Source of the DNA: Candidatus Nomurabacteria bacterium
Lineage (GTDB): Bacteria > Patescibacteriota > Minisyncoccia > Phycocordibacterales > UBA10002
Assembly: GCA_943354745.1 (NCBI GenBank)
Contig: CALRDB010000030.1
Coordinates: 1-14,202, forward strand
Reading direction: 5' to 3'
Length of the DNA stretch: 14,202 nucleotides
Positions 6,548 through 12,253 of the stretch are shown in pieces. The notes below the pieces were generated by a model. It worked only from the letters and a program-made list of their open reading frames with translations, had not been told where the DNA came from and did no database searches. Position numbers and translations under genes: made by a program. How positions within the stretch are numbered: the first letter of the stretch is position 1; every line of letters starts with the position of its first letter.

Positions 6548-6564
6548 GCCGATTACGAATCGGC
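6548..6564 (-). promoter_or_regulatory. Leader hairpin GCCGATT-ACG-AATCGGC
   Basis: A perfect 7-bp stem with a 3-nt loop lies 18 nt after the -10 and 17 nt before the start codon. Its outer G:C pair corresponds to A:T in the copy at 186-202. Confidence 0.55.
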
Positions 6565-6582
6565 ACATGCAAATCCGCAAGT

Positions 6583-6611
6583 AGTATAAAACACAACAAA
6601 ATCGAACTCAA
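6583..6611 (-). promoter_or_regulatory. Promoter of the 84-aa Cys-rich gene
   Basis: TTGAGT (6611-6606) is followed after 17 nt by TATACT (6588-6583) on the minus strand. The spacing is conserved with the copy at 221-249. Confidence 0.65.
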
Positions 6612-6758
6612 CTATTCCCCGCAATACACAACATCCATCGTCCAGAGGTATTCACGAATAGCCACTCCGGAAAGCTGAAAGGCTTGTTACTCCTTTCTTG
6701 TACTGAGCAATGAGGAAGCCCCTTGCTACCGATTATTTCCTTCCCCATTTGATACTTA

Positions 6759-6824
6759 CAGCAAAATAAAAGCGGTATCGACCCGAAGGTTTGCCCTAGG
6801 GTCAATACCGCTTTTATTCTGCCA
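6759..6824. repeat. 26-bp inverted repeat with 14-nt loop
   Basis: Arms 6759-6784 and 6799-6824 are complementary at about 22 of 26 positions. The core (GCGGTATnGACCC, flanked by AAAATAAAA and TTTTATT) could end transcription in both directions. The right arm overlaps the end of the M14 remnant, so the left arm looks like an inverted copy of it. The rest of the gap, 6621-6758, shows no gene I can support. Confidence 0.7.
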
Positions 6825-6915
6825 TTTACTTTTCGGCTGCCATTTGCAGTCGAAATTACGGTTGAGGTCGACACCGTTCGCTGAAACAGCCCTATGCAAG
6901 AATAGCTTTGTCGGT
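6808..6915 (-). pseudogene. Fragment of an M14-family carboxypeptidase-like gene
   Basis: Minus-strand translation gives TDKAILA, an in-frame TAG, GCFS, then after a frameshift ANGVDLNRNFDCKWQPKS and KWQNKSG. This matches TDKAVLASGRFNAHEVDLNRNFDCKWQPKSTWQQK of the M14 gene at 9877-10758. The TAG sits where Ser is expected, Cys replaces Arg, and the frame shifts near NAH. Nothing before or after this stretch of about 36 codons survives. It is a dead remnant of a third family member. Confidence 0.8.
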
Positions 6916-6928
6916 CGGCGGTTTCTTG

Positions 6929-6957
6929 TTGACAAGACATAGAGGTAAGCATAGGCT
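6929..6957 (+). promoter_or_regulatory. Promoter of the IMPase-like gene
   Basis: TTGACA (6929-6934) is followed after 17 nt by TAGGCT (6952-6957). A perfect dyad, GTCGAA (6967-6972) / TTCGAC (6977-6982), lies about 10-25 nt after the -10, near the expected transcript start, and could be an operator or leader hairpin. Confidence 0.5.
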
Positions 6958-7028
6958 CAAGGCAGAGTCGAATCGTTTCGACAGGCTAACGCGGCCAAAA
7001 AAAGCGTTTGAAAAGTGAAAGAATACAT

Positions 7029-8186
7029 ATGCAAGGAGTAGCAATCGCCCATCTTAACGCAGCTGTATCTGCGGCACTGAAAGCGTACTATGACTTCAGA
7101 CACTCGACTGTCGAGGACGCACTGAGACCCATTTCCGCCTACGGAAAAGGAGACACTCTCGGTATGGACTCCGGTCCAGAAATCACCATATGCGGTGAAC
7201 TCAGTAGATACGACGAAGGTGCCGTGATCGTCACCGAAGAAATCGGATCAAGAGGTATGCGGATTGGTGAGACATTCCGCCCAAACGAACCTGAGACATT
7301 TCGAACGGTTTTCATCAGCGATCCTACGGATCGTTCGAATCAACTCAAGGCATTCCTGTCCGGATTCCCAAGAGAGAAGAGGATTCGGGACATTTTGGGA
7401 GATTCGACAGCTCTCAGTCTATGGGAGGAGAAGTTCGCTGGACCCGCGTCCATCACAGGAGCCACGTCTGCAATCAGTTGCATCCGGCGCGGTACTCCGA
7501 TCTTTTCGGTAATTGTGAACTACCTCACGCAGGAACTCGCAGTGGCGTGTGCAGCAGGCAACAAGATTCTGAAATTGCCTGATGATCGCCCCGAGCTTAT
7601 AGATTTGAGATACATCTGCACCAATGGCAGTCCAATCACATTCCCTGGTATCGACGGCGATACCGCCAGTATGCGGCGTTGCGTGACGTTTCTCGGAGAT
7701 GCCGGTAAAATCGGGTACCTGGAAAACTTCAGAGACAGCGGGTGGATAGACGAAAAAGATATCCCCACATTTATTCATTACGATAAACCAGGGGGGCCCT
7801 CACGCATTCTGTATTTGTCCTCGATACAACCTCGAAGTAAACCGGTGGGCTTTATTCTTGCCAACGGCGAGAAAATTAGTGAATGGATCCATTGGTTACC
7901 ATTCATACAGTTCGCGCGAAGCCAAACGGACGAGAGTCAACCGGCCTTGATCATGTATGAGGTTTTCCAAGAGCGACCATGGACAAAGGAAGGTGTTCTT
8001 ATGTCCACGCACCCTGACTACAGCATCTTTCGTGAGTATCAATCCAAGCTGTACCTCGACACCAGCTGGCTGCTCCGGATGTCCAATCCGAGTCGTCTTC
8101 GCTCCACGCTTATCGTTGCACCGTACGATAACCGTTGGGCTGTCAGGGCAAGCAGTCAATCAGGATATCGTCCGATCAGGCTCTGA
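7029..8186 (+). CDS. Inositol-monophosphatase/FBPase-superfamily protein
   Basis: The protein has 385 aa from ATG 7029. A TTG at 7008 would add seven residues but has no better ribosome site. The N-terminal part follows the Li-sensitive Mg-dependent phosphatase pattern: GKGDTLGMDSGPEITICGEL (39-58), the acidic pair TEEIG (69-73), and DPTDRSN at 98-104, equivalent to the DPxDGTxN metal-binding loop. Arg takes the place of the usual Gly. A glycine-rich TGATSAI and a beta-rich stretch (GTPIFSVIVNY) follow. I do not see the usual C-terminal WD...G motif, and the protein is about 100 residues longer than typical IMPases. The substrate is unknown: a sugar or inositol phosphate, or a nucleotide such as PAP. 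It has its own promoter and terminator. Confidence 0.7.
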   Translation: MQGVAIAHLNAAVSAALKAYYDFRHSTVEDALRPISAYGKGDTLGMDSGPEITICGELSRYDEGAVIVTEEIGSRGMRIGETFRPNEPETFRTVFISDPTDRSNQLKAFLSGFPREKRIRDILGDSTALSLWEEKFAGPASITGATSAISCIRRGTPIFSVIVNYLTQELAVACAAGNKILKLPDDRPELIDLRYICTNGSPITFPGIDGDTASMRRCVTFLGDAGKIGYLENFRDSGWIDEKDIPTFIHYDKPGGPSRILYLSSIQPRSKPVGFILANGEKISEWIHWLPFIQFARSQTDESQPALIMYEVFQERPWTKEGVLMSTHPDYSIFREYQSKLYLDTSWLLRMSNPSRLRSTLIVAPYDNRWAVRASSQSGYRPIRL

Positions 8187-8219
8187 TTCACTTCGTGCCC
8201 TACCTTTCGAACCAAACAA

Positions 8220-8247
8220 CCCCGAGATTCTCTCGGGGTCTTTTTTC
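8220..8247 (+). terminator. Intrinsic terminator of the IMPase-like gene
   Basis: CCCCGAGA (8220-8227) pairs with TCTCGGGG (8231-8238) around a 3-nt loop, followed by TCTTTTTTC. It lies 33 bp past the stop. Confidence 0.9.
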
Positions 8248-8268
8248 ATTTTATACACTTGAGCAAGA

Positions 8269-8445
8269 CTACTCCATAAGCCCGACCAACCGCCCTTCCG
8301 GAGTTACACGGAGAAGGAGTACCGAACCGACAGATGGCTGTGCGGTCATCGGTTCGCCAGGCTTTCGCTCGGCAAAATTAACATGAAGTTCTCTCGCACT
8401 TTCGTTTATTTCGGTTGATTGCGGTGCGATACGGTCACCAATTCG
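8269..8445 (-). pseudogene. Possible 3' remnant of an unidentified gene
   Basis: One minus-strand frame stays open from the edge of the pseudouridine synthase remnant to TAG 8271-8269. It has protein-like composition (FRIGDRIAPQSTEI, then SVLLLRVTPEGRLVGLME at the end). It has no start codon except an internal ATG and no promoter. It may be the C-terminal end of a gene broken at the junction near 8445. I do not recognise the family. It could also be chance. Confidence 0.3.
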
Positions 8446-8641
8446 AAATGCGTTCGTCGTTGTGCTTACAGAAGAAAAGCGTCATCAAGTCCGTCGCATG
8501 TGCTCCGCGCTCTTCCAGGAAGTGCAGGAGATCCAGCGCGTCCGCATTTTGAATATTAAACCTGGCCCCCTTCTCGCCGGTTCCCACCGTCCGATAGTCG
8601 GCGATGAACTCAAGCAATTTCTCTCCACGCTTCTTTCGTAG
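8444..8641 (+). pseudogene. C-terminal fragment of a second pseudouridine synthase
   Basis: The frame reads RNAFVVVLTEEKRHQ, then VRRMCSALFQ, QRVRILNIK, GDEL and STLLS, ending at TAG 8639-8641. This matches the last 60 or so residues of the synthase at 5352-6104, and 28 bp around CGTCCGCATTTTGAATATT are identical in DNA. The S4 domain and the active-site half are absent, and an in-frame TGA lies upstream at 8384-8386. It is a truncated duplicate, preserved in frame to its stop. Confidence 0.85.
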
Positions 8642-8665
8642 AGATATTGTGTGCAACGGTTTTCC

Positions 8666-8998
8666 CTAGAGATACCGTTTTCCGTAGTTACGGATTTGCT
8701 CGATGATTTTTGAGAGAGCTTTGCCCTTTTTGGTAAGTGTGTACTCTACTCTGGGAGGCATCTCGTGCTCGAATTTTGCTCGAGTGAGCAGACCGGCTTC
8801 TTCGAGCATTTTGAGACGCAACGTGAGCGTGCGTGAGTTAATGGGAGTCGTCGAGTCGCAGGGAATGAGCGCTTCGCGCAATTCGGTAAAGCGCTTCGCG
8901 CCGGTAAGAAGCTCACGGACAATCAGAATAATCCAGATGTCTCCTATGAGAGCTCCGGCTTGCGCGATAGGACATTCGTTGATGCATGTTTTTTTCAT
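8666..8998 (-). CDS. HxlR-family transcriptional regulator
   Basis: The 110-aa winged-helix protein has the family pattern. An N-terminal Cys pair (C5, C9 in CINECPI) comes first, followed by GDIWIILIVRELLTGAKRF, then TELREAL, TLTLRLKMLEEAGLLTR (recognition helix and wing), the conserved PPRVEYTLTKKG, and a C-terminal helix. HxlR/MarR-like dimers bind palindromic operators, and several members (YodB, HypR) sense electrophiles or oxidants through an N-terminal Cys. It is divergent from the DUF5069/Cys-tail gene, so it most likely controls that gene and itself. Its promoter is TTGCAA-17-TCTACT. A role as a redox or metal sensor is inference. Confidence 0.9.
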   Translation of the reverse strand: MKKTCINECPIAQAGALIGDIWIILIVRELLTGAKRFTELREALIPCDSTTPINSRTLTLRLKMLEEAGLLTRAKFEHEMPPRVEYTLTKKGKALSKIIEQIRNYGKRYL

Positions 8999-9015
8999 AC
9001 CAAGTGAATGTCTTT

Positions 9016-9044
9016 AGTAGACCAAAGAATCTGCCTGTTTGCAA
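9016..9044 (-). promoter_or_regulatory. Promoter of the HxlR gene
   Basis: On the minus strand, TTGCAA (9044-9039) is followed after 17 nt by TCTACT (9021-9016). The leader before ATG 8998 is short, about 10-15 nt. Confidence 0.5.
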
Positions 9045-9056
9045 GAGTCTTTTTGA

Positions 9057-9086
9057 TTGACACTGTATACATGCATCCATTATACT
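9057..9086 (+). promoter_or_regulatory. Strong promoter of the DUF5069 gene
   Basis: A perfect TTGACA (9057-9062), an 18-nt spacer and TATACT (9081-9086). It is the best promoter match in the window and is placed back to back with the HxlR promoter. Confidence 0.7.
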
Positions 9087-9098
9087 TTACTTTGTAAA
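9086..9098. promoter_or_regulatory. Candidate HxlR operator TTTAC-TTT-GTAAA
   Basis: A perfect 5-bp inverted repeat with a 3-nt spacer overlaps the end of the -10 and the expected transcription start of the DUF5069 gene. Its position suits repression by the divergently encoded HxlR protein, whose family favours such dyads. Assignment is by position and symmetry only. Confidence 0.45.
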
Positions 9099-9126
9099 CT
9101 AATTATCAGAAGATAACAACACATGT

Positions 9127-9702
9127 ATGGATACAAAAAAAGGAATGGACCTCACAAAGCAGGCTCCCCGAAGTCCGCACGCGGTAGTGGGAGGGTTTAA
9201 GATTCTCGGCAGGACTATCGATAAATGCCGCGCGGCGCTCTTCGGCAACGTCGGCGACTACAACTTCGACTGCCCGCTCGATAATCAGCTCTTTAGCTTT
9301 ATGGGTATCAAAGGGGCCGACTTCAAGGCGTTTGTTGCCGAGGGTCATACCGACGATAAAATCGTAGCGTGGGTAAAAGAGCACGGGACGAAGAAGACCG
9401 AGGTTGAGATGACGGAATGGAATAAGAAAGTATCGGAGAATAACTACAGCGAGGCTCCGGAGAACAAGGCGTGGCTTGAAGGTGAGGCGACCAAACTCGG
9501 TATGCCGAAAGACACTACCCTCTTTGACTGGCTTGATAAGGACGACAAGGTGAGCTTCAAGGATTGTAAGGAGTGCAAAGAGTGCACTTGTGCCGATTCG
9601 AAGGACGGCGTGAAGTGTGATTGCAAGGGTGAGAAAGGCTGTGCCTGCGGCGACAAGAAAGGAGGTGAAGATTGCGAGAAGTCCGAAACCTGTCAGGTCT
9701 AG
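9127..9702 (+). CDS. DUF5069 protein with 10-Cys metallothionein-like tail
   Basis: The protein has 191 aa. Residues 7-87 match the DUF5069 pattern: DLTKQAPRSPHAVVGGFKILGRTIDKCRAAL, then DYNFDCPLDNQLFSF and a helix DDKIVAWVKEHG. Residues 88-140 continue it. The C-terminal 45 residues are different: C147, 150, 153, 155, 164, 166, 172, 174, 183 and 189 in CxxCxxCxC and CxC arrangements with many Lys, Asp and Glu, as in metallothioneins. Metal or thiol chemistry of the tail is inferred. The gene has a strong promoter, a candidate HxlR operator and a strong terminator. ATG 9127 is chosen because ATG 9145 would cut into the domain start. Confidence 0.85.
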   Translation: MDTKKGMDLTKQAPRSPHAVVGGFKILGRTIDKCRAALFGNVGDYNFDCPLDNQLFSFMGIKGADFKAFVAEGHTDDKIVAWVKEHGTKKTEVEMTEWNKKVSENNYSEAPENKAWLEGEATKLGMPKDTTLFDWLDKDDKVSFKDCKECKECTCADSKDGVKCDCKGEKGCACGDKKGGEDCEKSETCQV

Positions 9703-9728
9703 CCTATAGAGTTGCTCCCTATCGGCAC

Positions 9729-9766
9729 AAAACCCCTCCCCGACTTTTGTCGGGGAGGGGTTTTTC
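9729..9766. terminator. Strong bidirectional intrinsic terminator
   Basis: CCCCTCCCCGAC (9733-9744) and its complement (9749-9760) form a 12-bp GC stem around TTTT, flanked by AAAA and TTTTTCTTTTTT. It ends the DUF5069 transcript and can also end transcripts arriving from the M14 genes on the minus strand. Confidence 0.9.
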
Positions 9767-9793
9767 TTTTTTAGTCTTTCTTTTTTGATTTTC

Positions 9794-9866
9794 TGTCATC
9801 CTCGCGGATGCGGGGATCCAGTAGTCATAAAAAAGAACCTGGATTCCACTTTTCAGTGGAATGACA
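9794..9866. repeat. Palindromic interspersed repeat (TGTCAT...ATGACA)
   Basis: Outer arms TGTCATnC and GnATGACA, with GGATCCAG/CTGGATTCC inside them, flank two inner hairpins: CCTCGC-GGAT-GCGGGG (9800-9815) and TTCCACT-TTTC-AGTGGAA (9844-9861). Translated, it gives the WIPASARMT-type peptide common to spurious ORFs over this class of repeat. It is known as an abundant REP/MITE-like element in diverse genomes. No transposase is nearby. Confidence 0.75.
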
Positions 9867-9876
9867 TAAGGGGATG

Positions 9877-10758
9877 CTAGTTCGCGTAATACTCCAACAC
9901 CGCCAGAATCCCCTTGAGATTCTTTTCCCATTCAATCGCCTCATGAGTCTTTAGTTCTACCGTTATCGCAGGAATACCGACGGAGGCGAGCCACCCCTCT
10001 GCGTCACCGGTAATCGCGTATGAATCAAATGATTTTACCGCCGTATATCCTGATGCCTTCGAGTAGACATTCATGAGGTCTAGTGTCACTGGCAGAATAC
10101 CCTGCTCACACTCCGAGGCGTACACCGCGTTCGCCTGACTGTGCCAAAAGATGACAGCGTCGGGCTTTTGATCCACCACAAACGCCCGTAATGCTTCTGA
10201 TTCCGGCTCGGAAAATGGTGCCGACCCCGCGCTCACCGTTTTTTGTTGCCAGGTACTTTTAGGCTGCCATTTACAATCGAAGTTGCGATTCAAATCAACC
10301 TCATGCGCATTGAATCGTCCCGAAGCGAGAACTGCCTTGTCAGTTGATACATCTGTACTGGTAAAACGCCCCTCTTTACCCGTCACCTTGTACACTCCGT
10401 CAGGATTAATCGAAGGGATCACCGTCACCGTGAGGTCTTTCGAGATGACATCTGGGTTCGAGTCGAGATAGTTTTTGAACGTATACGAAAGAAGTACACT
10501 GTTCCATTCATAACCCCCGTGCATGCCACCGATGAACAGAAGATGCTTCTTCCCTGTACCGTAGGTATACGCCTCAATCGGACACCCCTCCACCGACTGA
10601 CCGATGACTTTTCGTTCCGCGCCCGTAGAAGTAGGAACAGGAACAACAACCGGCACGGAAGCCGTACCCTTCCCCACACTAAGCACAAGCCAACCGCCGC
10701 CGAGAACAACGACGGCAAGCATGGCCATAATTCCCTGCTTAGAAAAGAGAAAGCGCAT
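9877..10758 (-). CDS. M14-family zinc carboxypeptidase-like protein, active site intact
   Basis: The 293-aa protein has an N-terminal hydrophobic anchor (residues 10-28) and a Val/Pro/Ser/Thr linker, so the domain faces outside. Catalytic elements of M14 peptidases are visible: H80 and E84 in GGMHGGYEWN (zinc ligands, with one residue more between them than the classical HxxE), INPDG (117-121), R158 in VDLNRNFDC (substrate carboxylate binding), H206 in FWHS (third zinc ligand) and E268 in ITVELKTH (general base). Likely substrates are peptidoglycan peptides or peptides. Its ATG overlaps the TAA of the upstream paralogue (TAATG), so translation is coupled. It is the last gene of the operon. 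Confidence 0.85.
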   Translation of the reverse strand: MRFLFSKQGIMAMLAVVVLGGGWLVLSVGKGTASVPVVVPVPTSTGAERKVIGQSVEGCPIEAYTYGTGKKHLLFIGGMHGGYEWNSVLLSYTFKNYLDSNPDVISKDLTVTVIPSINPDGVYKVTGKEGRFTSTDVSTDKAVLASGRFNAHEVDLNRNFDCKWQPKSTWQQKTVSAGSAPFSEPESEALRAFVVDQKPDAVIFWHSQANAVYASECEQGILPVTLDLMNVYSKASGYTAVKSFDSYAITGDAEGWLASVGIPAITVELKTHEAIEWEKNLKGILAVLEYYAN

Positions 10759-11666
10759 TAGTTAGTGTACTTCTGAAAGACAGCGTCAATGCCTGCTTGG
10801 TTCTTGCTCCATTCCGTATCTGCATGGGTGGTGAGAAGAACACTGATAGCCGGAATATTTTTCTTAGATAGCCAGTTGGCTACGTCGCCCGTAGTTTCGT
10901 AGAAATCAAAACTCTCGTGTGCTGGATAACCGGATGCTTTCGCGTAAAGGTTAGTGATCTCCCGCGTCGCAGTCGAAACACCGGATCCACAATTCGAAGA
11001 AAAGACTCCGCCAGCGGCACTAAACCACACAATAACCGCAGAAGGAGTATTCGCCTCTATGTAGGCTTTCAATGCCGCGCTTTCCGGCTCTGAAAATGCC
11101 TTGCTTCCTCCACTCACTGCTTTATTTTGCCACGTGCCGGTAGCTTTCCAGTCGCAATCAAAGTTTCGGTTGAGGTCAACGCTGTTCGTGTTAAATCGGC
11201 CTGTGGCCACCGTCGCTGCTGAGGTTGACACCTGCTCTTTGGTAAATCGGTCGGCAGTGCCTACAACTTTCTTAAGACCATCGGGGTTAAGCACGGGAAT
11301 AACTGTCACCTGCACCTTCGCGGGAATAACTGAAGGAGTCTTTGTTAAATAGTCTATCAGTTCATACGCGACCAGAGACGTATTCCATGAATATCCACCG
11401 TGAATACCACCGACGAACAAAATCTTGGTTGCGCCGGTCCCGAAATGGTACGCGGTAATGTCACGTCCTTCGACTGATTTGCCAATAACCGATTGTCCTC
11501 CAGTAGTTTGTGTTGCACGTGGCGTACCTTCCGAAGGCGTAGTGGTGCTAGTCACGACAGGTTGTTCACCTGGTGCGGGAACCTTAGGAGACGAGGTCCA
11601 GAAATAGAGAAACGCAGCGATACAGATCAGTACTATAGCGATAAGAAGTTTGGTAAATGTTTTCAT
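10758..11666 (-). CDS. M14-like pseudoenzyme, catalytic residues lost
   Basis: The 302-aa protein is a tandem paralogue of the next gene, with the same architecture: hydrophobic anchor (7-23), a Pro/Thr/Ser linker (25-58) and an M14-like domain. Aligned with the paralogue, H89 is kept but Glu becomes S93 (GGIHGGYSWN), the third zinc His becomes F215 (VWFS for FWHS), and the general-base Glu becomes L277 (ISVLLTTH for ITVELKTH). The LNPDG and VDLNRNFDC motifs are intact. Two zinc ligands and the base are gone, while the fold and frame are kept, so it is probably a non-catalytic binding or regulatory partner. An extended -10 lies 8 nt before ATG 11666. Confidence 0.85.
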   Translation of the reverse strand: MKTFTKLLIAIVLICIAAFLYFWTSSPKVPAPGEQPVVTSTTTPSEGTPRATQTTGGQSVIGKSVEGRDITAYHFGTGATKILFVGGIHGGYSWNTSLVAYELIDYLTKTPSVIPAKVQVTVIPVLNPDGLKKVVGTADRFTKEQVSTSAATVATGRFNTNSVDLNRNFDCDWKATGTWQNKAVSGGSKAFSEPESAALKAYIEANTPSAVIVWFSAAGGVFSSNCGSGVSTATREITNLYAKASGYPAHESFDFYETTGDVANWLSKKNIPAISVLLTTHADTEWSKNQAGIDAVFQKYTN

Positions 11667-11674
11667 ATATTTTC

Positions 11675-11683
11675 AGCATAGCA
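11675..11683 (-). promoter_or_regulatory. Possible internal promoter (extended -10)
   Basis: TGcTATGCT on the minus strand ends 8 nt before ATG 11666, in the short gap after the DUF1905 gene. The -35 is not convincing. It repeats the short-leader layout of other genes here. Confidence 0.35.
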
Positions 11684-11686
11684 CAC

Positions 11687-11992
11687 TTACGCTTGTATTT
11701 CGAGTGAAAGAATAACTACAACACCCTTGTACACCCCCTCCTTTTTACGCACTTCTGATTTAAGCGGAAGAATATAGACCCCCTCTCGTGTATCGGGAAA
11801 GATAGACGTCTTCCAACTGGTGTTTCCAAGAGTAACGGCAACAGGAAGCGAGCCCCAACCACGTTTCTTTTCGTGAAATTTCTTTTTAATCTCACCTGAC
11901 TGCTTCTTCGAAAGCGACACGAAATGCCAGTTCCCCGCCATGCCAGGATAGAGCCAAACTTCCGAGCGAATGGAAAGTTTTTTGCTTTTCAT
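11687..11992 (-). CDS. DUF1905-domain protein
   Basis: The 101-aa protein, from ATG 11992, matches the DUF1905 pattern along its full length: KLSIRSEVWLYPGMAGNWHFVSLSKKQSGEIKKKF, RRGxGSxPV-like GWGSLPVAVTLGNTSWKTSIFPD, and YILPLKSEVRKKEGVYKG with a final beta strand. The family is a small beta-barrel of unknown function, often fused to YdeI-type domains. The frame is open upstream to 12076 but that part lies inside the preceding membrane-protein gene. The 11992 start follows that gene's stop by 5 nt and coincides with the start of the domain. The protein is cytosolic, in an operon with the M14 pair. Confidence 0.85.
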   Translation of the reverse strand: MKSKKLSIRSEVWLYPGMAGNWHFVSLSKKQSGEIKKKFHEKKRGWGSLPVAVTLGNTSWKTSIFPDTREGVYILPLKSEVRKKEGVYKGVVVILSLEIQA

Positions 11993-11997
11993 CGAGA

Positions 11998-12246
11998 TCA
12001 AACCAAAAGTGAACGGGTGCGCCGTGCAACTCGTCGATGTGCACGAATCACCAATACAACAAACGAAGTAAAACAAAGTAGACCGAAGCCTCCAATGTAC
12101 ACGACCGCGGTGGGAAGGAGTACGATTACGGCAAGTGTAGCCTGCGGTGGAAGTGCCACAATTTTATAGGCGAAATACAGCCCGAATCCGATAGTTCCAG
12201 CAACAAAAACAACGAGGTGCACGAGAAACAGCTTCCATGTCTTCAT
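11998..12246 (-). CDS. Small two-helix membrane protein
   Basis: The 82-aa protein has two strongly hydrophobic segments (about residues 6-29 and 36-68) and a basic C-terminus (RAHRRVARRTRSLLV), so both ends probably face the cytoplasm. The family is not recognised. It is the first gene of the run leading to DUF1905 and the two M14-like proteins, with 5 nt to the next start. An extended -10 TGcTACACT ends 7 nt before its ATG. Confidence 0.7.
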   Translation of the reverse strand: MKTWKLFLVHLVVFVAGTIGFGLYFAYKIVALPPQATLAVIVLLPTAVVYIGGFGLLCFTSFVVLVIRAHRRVARRTRSLLV

Positions 12247-12253
12247 ATCAAAA

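Larger units (their letters stand above)
6366..6620. repeat. Direct repeat, copy 2
   Basis: This region aligns with positions 1-258 in the same orientation and includes coding start, leader hairpin and promoter. It lies about 6.4 kb from copy 1, so recombination between the copies would delete everything from the zinc-ribbon gene to the pseudouridine synthase. Confidence 0.7.

Noticed and set aside
6608..6952. 114-codon minus-strand ORF
   Set aside because: It covers the M14 remnant in another frame and runs through the inverted repeat. No promoter, ribosome site or protein-like pattern supports it.
8435..8656. 73-codon minus-strand ORF
   Set aside because: It is antisense to the pseudouridine synthase remnant, and its peptide is explained by the complement of that conserved DNA.
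8655..8679. AACGGT/ACCGTT dyad at the end of the HxlR gene
   Set aside because: The 6-bp stem has a long loop and no U-tract on the minus strand, so it is not a convincing terminator.
9719..9931. 70-codon minus-strand ORF with a WIPASARMT peptide
   Set aside because: It is a spurious translation of the palindromic repeat and the terminator, and it overlaps the end of the M14 gene.
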